Origin: Candidatus Didemnitutus sp.
GTDB taxonomy: Bacteria > Verrucomicrobiota > Verrucomicrobiia > Opitutales > Opitutaceae
Direction: 5' to 3'
Assembly: GCA_030682505.1 (NCBI GenBank)
Contig: JAUXOH010000337.1
Coordinates: 1 to 6,709, forward strand
Length of the DNA: 6,709 bases
The notes beneath the pieces were generated by a model. That model saw nothing but the letters and a program-made list of their open reading frames with translations, ran no database searches and was not told the DNA's origin. The position numbers were made by a program, and so were the translations under genes. Shown here in pieces: positions 1 through 5,929 of this stretch. Positions within the stretch are counted from its first letter, which is position 1. Each line of letters starts with the position of its first letter.

Positions 1-526
1 CGCCCACGAAGGCGACGTGAAGCTGACCGACTTCGGCATCGCGAAGGCGCTCGACCTGATGTACAACGAGGAAGGCAAAGTGATCCCGGGCAAGGACGAG
101 TATTTGTCCCCGGAAGGAGCCAACTACGAAGTGACGGACGCCCGTTCCGACTTGTTCTCGCTCGGCGTCGTGCTGGCGGAGCTCCTCTTGGGTCGAAACA
201 TCTTTCGCGCCCCGCACCGCCTCGAATCCCGCCGCAACATCCTCTCCCTGCCGGTGCCGAACTTCCGGATGCTGCGGGGCGACATCGACGAGCGTCTCGC
301 CCGCATCCTGGAACGCGCCCTGCAGCGCGAACGCAGCCAGCGCTACCAATCCGCCACCGAGATGATGGTCGATCTCGAACTCTACCTTTACAGCGACCGC
401 TACGGCCCCACGCATGAAAAGCTGGCCGTTTATCTGCGCGAACTCTTTTCGCCTCACGCCACTCAACACGCCCCCGCACTCTCCAATCCGCCCCTGCCTC
501 CGCCGGTTGTCGAAAGGAACCGTTAA
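1..526 (+). CDS. Hanks-type Ser/Thr protein kinase, C-terminal part (5' end outside window)
   Basis: This is the C-terminal half of a eukaryotic-like Ser/Thr kinase, which transfers ATP phosphate to proteins. The frame is already open at base 2, so the ATP-binding lobe and HRD catalytic loop lie outside. Visible are the Mg-binding DFG motif (Asp codon 29-31, within TDFGIAK), an activation segment ending in YLSPEG in place of the usual Y-M-x-P-E, then DARSDLFSLGVVLAELLLG, the helix-F Asp region of subdomain IX. An Arg in LARILERALQRERSQRYQSA matches subdomain XI. The family's usual activation-segment Gly-Thr is Gly-Lys here (bases 89-94). After the kinase fold there is a short segment with RYGPTHEKLAVYLRELF and a proline-rich tail. 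No transmembrane helix follows, so this part looks cytosolic. It stops 12 bases before rpoN, so co-transcription is likely. The family is secure; the substrate is unknown. Confidence 0.92.
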   Translation, partial: AHEGDVKLTDFGIAKALDLMYNEEGKVIPGKDEYLSPEGANYEVTDARSDLFSLGVVLAELLLGRNIFRAPHRLESRRNILSLPVPNFRMLRGDIDERLARILERALQRERSQRYQSATEMMVDLELYLYSDRYGPTHEKLAVYLRELFSPHATQHAPALSNPPLPPPVVERNR

Positions 527-538
527 GGTTGCTCGCGC

Positions 539-2008
539 ATGAGTGGACCAGGCTTCAGTCAGGGCTTTCACCAGCGGCAATCGCAGCAACTGGTGCTGGC
601 GCCGCAAATGCGGCAGTCGCTGAAGATCCTCCAAGTGGCCGCCCTCGATCTGCGCGCCACCATCCAAGAAGAACTGCAGGCCAACCCCACGCTCGAAGAG
701 TTGCCGATGGACGGCATCAGTCTCGACCGCGACACCTCGAGCACGGACCCCGATGCCGACGCCAATCGCGAGGACAGCGCGAACGAACCGCTGGATTTCA
801 CCAAGGACCGCGACCTCGAGATTCTCGGCAAGATCAACGACGACTGGCGCGATCACCTGAGCGACACCGGCGGCGTGCGCGCCCCCAGTCGCGACGATGA
901 CGAGCGCCGCCAGCACTTCCTCGAATCCCTCACCACGGAGACGTCGCTGCCCGAGCACCTGATGCAGCAGGCCGAGCTCACCGATGCGACCCCGGAAATC
1001 CACACGGCCCTGCGCTACCTCATTGGCAGTCTCGATCACCGCGGTTTCTTGACCTCCTCGCTCTCCGACATTGCGCTGTTGGCCGCCCTGCCGCTCGAGG
1101 AGATGCAGCAAGCCGCGAAGATCCTGCGCAGTTTTGATCCGCCGGGCATCGGCGCCAAGGACCTGCCCGATTGCCTCCTGCTCCAACTGGCCCACAAGGG
1201 CCGCGACAAATCCGTCACCGGCCGGATCATTCGCGATCACTTCGACCTGCTGGTGCGCCGCCGCATTCCCGACCTCGCGCGCAAGATGGGCCTGGGACCC
1301 GAGATCATCCAGGCGGCGATCGAGGAGATCGGCATGCTCGACCCCGCCCCGGGCCGGCGTTTCGGCGAGGACACCAACCGGATCGTGGTGCCCGACGTCA
1401 CCGTCGAACTCGAAGGCACCGAGTGGAAGATCATCCTCAATCAGGATTACATTCCCCGCCTGCGCCTCTCGAACACCTACAAGGACCTCATCGCCAAGGG
1501 CACGTTGAACAAGACCGAGCGCGATTACCTGCGGGAGAAGCTGCGCAACGGCAAGTTCATCATCAACGCCATCGAGCAGCGGCAGCGCACCATTGAGCGC
1601 ATCACGCGCGAAATCCTGCGACACCAGGCGGAGTTTTTTGCCGAGGGCGTTTCGAAATTGAAACCCCTCACGATGACGCAGATCGCCGACATCATCGGCG
1701 TGCACGAGACCACCGTGAGCCGGGCCGTCGCCAACAAATACATGCAGACTCCGCACGGGGTGTTCGAGATCAAATTCTTCTTCACCTCGGGCTACCAATC
1801 TCAGGCCGGCGAAGCCGTGTCCAATACCAGCGTGAAGGAAATGCTCGCCGACATCGTCGCCGGGGAAGACCCCGGCAAGCCGCTGAGCGATCAGGACATT
1901 GTCGCCCTGCTGGTCGGCAAGGGCCTGAAGATCGCCCGTCGCACCGTGGCGAAGTATCGGGAGGAACTTGGCCTGTTGCCGAGCAATCTGCGCCGCCGCT
2001 ACGATTGA
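539..2008 (+). CDS. rpoN: RNA polymerase sigma-54 factor RpoN
   Basis: Sigma-54 directs core RNA polymerase to -24/-12 promoters and needs an AAA+ activator to open DNA. The 489-residue length is normal, and all regions are in order. Region I (residues about 5-55) is Gln/Leu-rich, with QQLVLAPQMRQSLKILQ, and contacts activator and -12 DNA. Region II (about 57-125) is short and acidic. The core-binding domain spans about 125-320. A helix-turn-helix lies at about 378-400 (TMTQIADIIGVHETTVSRAV), followed by FEIKFFFTSG. The RpoN box ARRTVAKYRE at 466-475 reads the -24 element. ATG 539 is chosen because region I begins right after it; an AAGG about 10 bases upstream is a modest ribosome-binding site. 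The gene follows the Ser/Thr kinase by 12 bases and converges on miaA. No lptB or hpf neighbour, common next to proteobacterial rpoN, is seen. Nothing is truncated or missing. Confidence 0.98.
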   Translation: MSGPGFSQGFHQRQSQQLVLAPQMRQSLKILQVAALDLRATIQEELQANPTLEELPMDGISLDRDTSSTDPDADANREDSANEPLDFTKDRDLEILGKINDDWRDHLSDTGGVRAPSRDDDERRQHFLESLTTETSLPEHLMQQAELTDATPEIHTALRYLIGSLDHRGFLTSSLSDIALLAALPLEEMQQAAKILRSFDPPGIGAKDLPDCLLLQLAHKGRDKSVTGRIIRDHFDLLVRRRIPDLARKMGLGPEIIQAAIEEIGMLDPAPGRRFGEDTNRIVVPDVTVELEGTEWKIILNQDYIPRLRLSNTYKDLIAKGTLNKTERDYLREKLRNGKFIINAIEQRQRTIERITREILRHQAEFFAEGVSKLKPLTMTQIADIIGVHETTVSRAVANKYMQTPHGVFEIKFFFTSGYQSQAGEAVSNTSVKEMLADIVAGEDPGKPLSDQDIVALLVGKGLKIARRTVAKYREELGLLPSNLRRRYD

Positions 2009-2034
2009 CGCCGCTTGGGGGGGCGGACGGACGT

Positions 2035-2943
2035 TCAGAACAGGTCAGCCGGAGTCGCGGCGGCCGCATCCACGCGGCGATGTTCGGGCAATTGCGTTTT
2101 GAACCACGTCCGCTGCTTCTTTACCAGTGCCCGCGTATTCCGGCCGATCGCCGGGGCCAGTTCCGCCTCGGTCAGGCGACCGTCCAGAAAATCAATGGTT
2201 TCCCGATAGCCGATCGCCTTGGCCGCGCTCGGGTTCTCCAACAATCCCTGCGTCAGCAGGTGTTTCACTTCCGCCACCAGCCCGTGCTGCAGCATCTGGT
2301 GCACGCGCTGTTCGATCCTGCGATCGAGTTCCTCCTTCTCCCGCACCAGTTCGCAAAGCTGCACATCGTAGGCGGCAAACAACGCCGGCCGGGCCGCGAA
2401 TTCCTGCTGCAACTGCGCGAGGGTCTTGCCGGTCACCAGGCACCGCTCCAGCGCGCGGGTCACCCGGCGGGGATTCTGCACATCGAGTGCCCCGAGCCCG
2501 GCGGGGTTCAGGACTCCCAATTCCGTCGCGAGGGCCGGCAATCCGTTCCGCTCCAGACGCGACCGCACTTCCTCGCGCAGCGAGGCCGGCACCGCCACGT
2601 CATCGGCGACCGGCGCAAAGAAGGTCTTCAAATAGAATCCGCTCCCGCCGGTCACCAACACCGCCCGGCCCCGCGCCAGAATATCGCCCACGGCAGCCCG
2701 GGCCAGCAGTGCGAAGGCCGCCACATCCATCGGCGACTTCACGTCCCGGAGGTCGATCAAGTGATGCGGCACGCGGGCCCGCTCGGCGGGGGTCGGTTTC
2801 GCCGTGCCCAGATCCATCCCCCGATAAAACAGCAGCGAATCGCAGGACACGATCTCCGCCCCGTGCGCCTCCGCCCAGCGGAGCGCCAGCTCGGTTTTCC
2901 CCACGGCGGTGCAGCCGGTCAGGACGTGGAGGGTGCGGTTCAC
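2035..2943 (-). CDS. miaA: tRNA dimethylallyltransferase MiaA
   Basis: MiaA transfers a dimethylallyl group from DMAPP to N6 of A37 in tRNAs that read codons starting with U, which steadies codon pairing and reading frame. The 302 residues cover a full-length protein. Seen are the P-loop GCTAVGKTE (residues 10-18; Cys replaces the usual Pro), catalytic Asp35 in CDSLLFYRGMDLGTAKP, VPHHLID (58-64), VTGGSGFYLK (97-106; Ser replaces the usual Thr), AKAIGYRE (241-248) and the C-terminal RNTRALVKKQRTWFK (268-282). The start is GTG at 2943. No ATG, GTG or TTG occurs in frame between it and the upstream stop of the diguanylate cyclase gene, 49 bases away, and the P-loop begins at residue 10 as expected. 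No Shine-Dalgarno sits at the right distance; an AAAAGGAG lies 37 bases upstream. It is probably the last gene of a trpA-cyclase-miaA unit. The family call is firm; the exact start is slightly uncertain. Confidence 0.96.
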   Translation of the reverse strand: MNRTLHVLTGCTAVGKTELALRWAEAHGAEIVSCDSLLFYRGMDLGTAKPTPAERARVPHHLIDLRDVKSPMDVAAFALLARAAVGDILARGRAVLVTGGSGFYLKTFFAPVADDVAVPASLREEVRSRLERNGLPALATELGVLNPAGLGALDVQNPRRVTRALERCLVTGKTLAQLQQEFAARPALFAAYDVQLCELVREKEELDRRIEQRVHQMLQHGLVAEVKHLLTQGLLENPSAAKAIGYRETIDFLDGRLTEAELAPAIGRNTRALVKKQRTWFKTQLPEHRRVDAAAATPADLF

Positions 2944-2992
2944 AACGGCGATGGAAACGCCCGGCGCCGACGAAGCAAAACTCCTTTTGCGG

Positions 2993-3916
2993 TCACGCGC
3001 TTGCGCCCCGACCCAAGCTCGCGGAAATAATGAGATTCCGGCCCGCCGCTTTCGCCCCGTAGAGCGCCTTGTCGGCCGCGGCGATCAGCGCGGCCGGATC
3101 GGACGCATGCCCCGGCAGTTCGGCGCACCCGGCGCTGAAAGTGACGGCCAAGGGTTCCGCGACTCCCGGCACGTTGCAGGGGATTTCCGCGAGCAACGCC
3201 GCGATGCGCTGCATCCGCTCCACGGCCTGCTTGCACGTGGTTTCGACCATGATGATCGCAAATTCCTCTCCCCCGTAACGCGCCACCCGATCCACCGCCC
3301 GCAGCTGGCCGGACAGCATGCTTGCGACATGCTTGAGCACCGCGTCGCCCACCGGGTGCCCGTGTTGATCGTTGATCCGCTTGAAATGGTCGATGTCCGC
3401 CATCACGAGCACGAACGGCCGGCCAAACCGCACACTGCGCTGCCACTCCTCGGCGAGCACGCGCTCAAAGTCGCGCCGGTTGAACAGCCCCGTCAGCGAG
3501 TCGCGCGTGGCGAGCTGGTTCAGCCGCTCCATCGCTTCACCGAGCTTGACCGCGTAGCGAATCGAACGCTCCAGGGACCGCGGATTGATTTCACCCTTCA
3601 CCAAGTAGTCCACGGCGCCGGCGTCCATCGCGGCATCCTCGAACTCGGTGCTTTCGTCGGCCGTGAGGAAAATCACCGGCACGACGCAACCGGCGGCCCG
3701 GGCCTCCCGCAGCAGTTTCAATCCGTCCAGATCACCCAGTCGGTAATCCAACAGACAGACCGAGTGTTTGCCGGAGAGGAGTTTTTCCATGCCGGTCGCA
3801 AAATCCTTCGCGCCGTCACATTCCCACGGACCGGTGCGAAACCGGGTGATGAAGCCCTGCACCAAGCGGTGCTGCAACCGATCGTCATCAATCAGCAAAA
3901 TTCTGCGGTGGCCCAT
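2993..3916 (-). CDS. Response regulator with receiver and GGDEF domains (diguanylate cyclase, PleD/WspR-like architecture)
   Basis: This is predicted to make cyclic di-GMP from two GTP when its receiver domain is phosphorylated. The 307-residue protein has a receiver domain (about 1-122) with an acidic cluster at 10-12 (IDDD), phospho-acceptor Asp57 in CLLDYRLGD, switch Thr85 in FLTAD and Lys107 in YLVKG. A short helical linker (about 123-136) leads to the GGDEF domain (about 137-300), which has DSLTGLFNRRDF, Mg-binding Asp174 in MADIDHFKRIND, and the active-site loop GGEEF at 215-219. An RxxD inhibitory site (RAVD, 206-209) sits five residues before it, so both catalysis and product inhibition look intact. 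There is no membrane segment or signal peptide. ATG 3916 lies 11 bases past the trpA stop, with no clear ribosome-binding site, so translation may be coupled to trpA. The partner kinase is not adjacent. Biochemical class is confident; the process controlled is unknown. Confidence 0.93.
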   Translation of the reverse strand: MGHRRILLIDDDRLQHRLVQGFITRFRTGPWECDGAKDFATGMEKLLSGKHSVCLLDYRLGDLDGLKLLREARAAGCVVPVIFLTADESTEFEDAAMDAGAVDYLVKGEINPRSLERSIRYAVKLGEAMERLNQLATRDSLTGLFNRRDFERVLAEEWQRSVRFGRPFVLVMADIDHFKRINDQHGHPVGDAVLKHVASMLSGQLRAVDRVARYGGEEFAIIMVETTCKQAVERMQRIAALLAEIPCNVPGVAEPLAVTFSAGCAELPGHASDPAALIAAADKALYGAKAAGRNLIISASLGRGASA

Positions 3917-3927
3917 GAACAGAGCGA

Positions 3928-4725
3928 TTACCGCAGGCCCGCGATCAATTCGACAGCTTTTTCGCGCAGCTGCGGGGCGATCTCCGCGGGACGGGCCAGA
4001 TGCGCCTGGATGACGTTGACCAAGGCGCTGCCCACCACCACCCCGTCGGACGCCTGCCCCACCGCTCGCACGTGGGCGGAGGTGGAAATCCCAAATCCCA
4101 CCACGACCGGCAGCGCGGTGTGGGCTTTGATCCGCGCGACGGCCTCCGGAATATTGGCCGCCAGGTCGCCCCGCGCGCCCGTCACCCCTTCGCGGGAAAC
4201 ATAGTAGATGAAACCCGTCACGCCGGCGCAGATTTTCGCGAGGCGCGCGTCCGGGGTCGTCGGCGCCACGATCCGCACCGTCTTCATGTCGTGCCCGAGG
4301 CAGGCCGCCGAAAACTCGGCGCTTTCCTCGGGCGGCAAATCCAACACCAGCATGCCGTCCACGCCCGCCGCGCGGGCCGCCCCGACCGACGCCTCCACGC
4401 CATTGGCGAAGACCAGGTTGTAGTAGGTGTAGAACACCACCGGCACGGCGCTGAACTCGCGCAGCCGCTGCACCAGTTCGAGCACGCGCGCCAGGGTCAT
4501 GCCGCTCTCCAGCGCCCGCTGGGCCGCCAATTGGTTGGTCAGGCCGTCGGCCAGTGGATCAGAAAACGGCACGCCCAACTCAAGCAGGTCGGCCCCGGCC
4601 TCGATCACCGCACGACACGCCCCGAGCGACGTCGCGAAATCGGGATCTCCGGCACACAAATAGGCGACGAACGCCGCGCGTTTTTCGGCGCGCGCCCGCG
4701 CGAAGGCTTGTGCGATACGATCCAT
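3928..4725 (-). CDS. trpA: Tryptophan synthase alpha subunit
   Basis: TrpA cleaves indole-3-glycerol phosphate to indole and glyceraldehyde 3-phosphate, and passes indole through a tunnel to TrpB. With ATG 4725 the protein is 265 residues, the family norm. The catalytic acids then fall on the canonical numbers, Glu49 (ADLLELGVPFSD) and Asp60 (DPLADG). Further family segments are VVFYTYYN, the flexible loop region YYVSREGVTGARG, VVVGFGIS, and the phosphate-binding SDGVVVGSALV. A GTG at 4779 would add 18 residues that do not resemble the family; I reject it, although it has a GAGG-like sequence upstream. No good ribosome-binding site precedes ATG 4725. The upstream gene is the EEP hydrolase, not trpB, so the usual trpBA pair is split, at least on this side. 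The diguanylate cyclase gene starts 11 bases downstream. Confidence 0.97.
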   Translation of the reverse strand: MDRIAQAFARARAEKRAAFVAYLCAGDPDFATSLGACRAVIEAGADLLELGVPFSDPLADGLTNQLAAQRALESGMTLARVLELVQRLREFSAVPVVFYTYYNLVFANGVEASVGAARAAGVDGMLVLDLPPEESAEFSAACLGHDMKTVRIVAPTTPDARLAKICAGVTGFIYYVSREGVTGARGDLAANIPEAVARIKAHTALPVVVGFGISTSAHVRAVGQASDGVVVGSALVNVIQAHLARPAEIAPQLREKAVELIAGLR

Positions 4726-4795
4726 GAAGGGCCGACCAGAACAGAGCGCGAGCGATTCGCCAACGCGGAATTGTGTCACGCGGGCGCGTTGATCC

Positions 4796-5626
4796 TCATC
4801 CGCCCGCCTCGACGACCCGCGCTTTCACGCCGTTTTGCCCAGCGAGATGAAACTCCGCCAGCACCGGACGGTGGTCCGACAGATAGCTGCGCACGACCGT
4901 GACCTCGACCTTCGTGCACTGGCTCGGCAGGTAGACGTAGTCGAGGGCACGTTGCGGCCAGAGAGAGGGAAACGTGCGGGCCGCCCGACCCTTGGGACAC
5001 TTAGGCACGAGCGTGTAGTTGTCGGTTTGCTCCAAGTAGCCGAGAAGCATGGCCGTGGCATCGGGTGTATGCGCCGCGTTATTCAGGTCCCCGCAGAGAA
5101 TCGGGCCCGTCACCCAGCGCGTCGCGCGATGCACCCGCTGCTGGTCCAGAAACTCCATCAGCTGCGTCGCCTGTCGCAGGCGGGAGGCGCGCGAGTTGTG
5201 GTGCATGTGGATGTTGGCAATCGGCAGACGGCCGGCCGGCGTCGTGATTTCGGCAAACAAAGCCCCCTTGCCCCCCATGAGGCTTTTCCCAAAGGGCACG
5301 TTCTCGTGGTGGCCGATGGGAAAGCGGGACAGGACCGCATTGCCGTAGTTGAGGTGGAATCGTCCCAACATCCTATTATTCACTCCATGAACAGCATGGG
5401 GAAGTCCCGTATGATCCCGCAGGAAAGCCAGATGGTCAAAGCTGCCGGCCCAGCGAGAGTTTTCGTCAATCTCCTGCAGGGCAACGATATCGGCATCGAG
5501 CCGATCAATCAGGTGCGCGATCCGCAGGAGCTGGGTCTTGATCCGCCGCTCGGTGCGGATGGATTGGTGCAAACCGAGACCCCGGGCATGCGCAATGTTG
5601 AAGGTCAACAGTCGGATACGGCGCAT
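4796..5626 (-). CDS. Endonuclease/exonuclease/phosphatase (EEP) family metal-dependent hydrolase
   Basis: This is a member of the superfamily that includes exonuclease III, DNase I, sphingomyelinases and inositol phosphatases. These cleave phosphodiester or phosphomonoester bonds with Mg2+. The full set of fold residues is present in the 276-residue protein: Asn10 (LTFNIAH), Glu52 (ALQEID), His140/His142 in NIHMHHNSR, Asp180 and Asn182 (CGDLNN), Asp229 (RALDYVYLP), and Asp251-His252 (LSDHRP). It should therefore be active, but the substrate cannot be read from sequence. There is no signal peptide or membrane segment, so a cytosolic location is likely. ATG 5626 is the only usable start. The frame stays open further upstream, but that extension contains no ATG, GTG or TTG before it runs into the tRNA-His gene. 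No ribosome-binding site is evident. The gene begins 65 bases after the tRNA and ends 70 bases before trpA. Confidence 0.9.
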   Translation of the reverse strand: MRRIRLLTFNIAHARGLGLHQSIRTERRIKTQLLRIAHLIDRLDADIVALQEIDENSRWAGSFDHLAFLRDHTGLPHAVHGVNNRMLGRFHLNYGNAVLSRFPIGHHENVPFGKSLMGGKGALFAEITTPAGRLPIANIHMHHNSRASRLRQATQLMEFLDQQRVHRATRWVTGPILCGDLNNAAHTPDATAMLLGYLEQTDNYTLVPKCPKGRAARTFPSLWPQRALDYVYLPSQCTKVEVTVVRSYLSDHRPVLAEFHLAGQNGVKARVVEAGG

Positions 5627-5691
5627 AGAGTCACGGTGCGCATGCTCAGCGCCGTCGCAATGGGAATCATCCCCCGGCCCGCGATGGAAAA

Positions 5692-5769
5692 TGGGGCGGC
5701 CAACGGGATTCGAACCCGCGACCCCAAGAATCACAATCTTGTGCTCTAACCAACTGAGCTATGGCCGCC
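5692..5769 (-). tRNA. tRNA-His (anticodon GTG)
   Basis: This transfer RNA decodes CAC and CAT. Read on the - strand, the acceptor stem pairs 5768-5762 with 5702-5696. The extra G(-1) at 5769 pairs with C73 at 5695, the identity element used by histidyl-tRNA synthetase, and is encoded in the gene. CCA follows at 5694-5692, also encoded. The D stem is GCTC/GAGC (5759-5756 with 5746-5743). The anticodon stem is CAAGA/TCTTG, with a 7-base loop TTGTGAT and anticodon GTG at 5734-5732. The variable loop has 5 bases, and the T arm GCGGG-TTCGAAT-CCCGT contains one G-T wobble. All arms are intact. Position 36 is G, so this tRNA is not a MiaA substrate. Confidence 0.98.
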
Positions 5770-5786
5770 ACAAAAGAAGAACGGCA

Positions 5787-5815
5787 AAAATCCAAAGGAC
5801 CCCTCCGGCTGTCAA
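5787..5815 (-). promoter_or_regulatory. Putative sigma-70-type promoter of tRNA-His
   Basis: On the - strand a perfect -35 hexamer TTGACA occupies 5815-5810. After 17 bases comes a weak -10 candidate, GATTTT (5792-5787, 3 of 6 consensus matches). Transcription would start near 5780, about ten bases before the mature tRNA 5' end, which suits a short leader removed by RNase P. The stretch around it is T-rich compared with the surrounding GC-rich DNA. The -35 match and the distance to the tRNA are the support; the -10 is poor. Confidence 0.55.
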
Positions 5816-5826
5816 CCCATTCTTCG

Positions 5827-5843
5827 AAAACCTTCGGCGAAGG
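5827..5843 (-). terminator. Putative short rho-independent terminator of the histidine kinase gene
   Basis: On the - strand, CCTTC-GCC-GAAGG forms a 5-bp hairpin with a 3-base loop, followed at once by TTTT. It lies about 75 bases after the histidine kinase stop codon and just before the tRNA promoter, where a terminator would be expected. The stem is short and the T-run has only four bases, so efficiency is doubtful. Confidence 0.4.
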
Positions 5844-5891
5844 GGCGGGATTGCATCCGCGCCTGTTCCGGGCGCCGAACTGGCGTCTGAA

Positions 5892-5929
5892 CGGTCGGTG
5901 GTGCTCCCGCCGCGTTGCGTCACCGACCG
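5892..5929 (-). repeat. Perfect 9-bp inverted repeat spanning the histidine kinase stop codon
   Basis: CGGTCGGTG at 5892-5900 is the exact reverse complement of CACCGACCG at 5921-5929, with 20 bases between. In the histidine kinase mRNA this makes a GC-rich stem that includes the last codons and part of the stop codon (5922-5920). No T-run follows, so it is not a classical intrinsic terminator. It could protect the mRNA 3' end, slow polymerase, or simply be chance. Confidence 0.45.

Noticed and set aside
2009..2034. Bidirectional terminator in the 26-base gap between rpoN and miaA
   Set aside because: Only a 4-bp CCGC/GCGG stem is visible, with no T-run on either strand.
3168..3178. Sigma-54 promoter-like GGCACG and TTGCA
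   Set aside because: The two elements are adjacent without the required spacer of about four bases, and they lie inside the cyclase coding region. No other credible -24/-12 site was seen.
2005..4204. Long + strand open frames (2005-3030 and 2909-4204) opposite miaA, the cyclase and trpA
   Set aside because: They are antisense to three clearly conserved genes, are rich in Arg, Pro and Ala, resemble no family, and are explained by stop-poor GC-rich DNA.
3917..4748. Ten-base repeat GAACAGAGCG just upstream of both the cyclase ATG and the trpA ATG
   Set aside because: Several chance 10-base repeats are expected in 6.7 kb, and the distances to the two starts differ.
4726..4779. GTG start for trpA, adding 18 residues
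   Set aside because: The extension does not look like TrpA, whereas ATG 4725 gives 265 residues and places the catalytic acids at 49 and 60 as in the known enzyme.
5627..5734. N-terminal extension of the EEP hydrolase frame up to 5734
   Set aside because: Its first residues are a translation of the tRNA-His gene, and the family fold begins right after ATG 5626.
4000..5749. Long + strand open frames (4000-4902 and 4835-5749) opposite trpA and the EEP hydrolase
   Set aside because: Same reason: the - strand genes carry the recognisable catalytic motifs, and one of these frames runs through the tRNA gene.
2035..5769. Functional link between miaA and the tRNA-His in the same window
   Set aside because: MiaA modifies A37 of tRNAs with A36; this tRNA has G36, so it is not a substrate.
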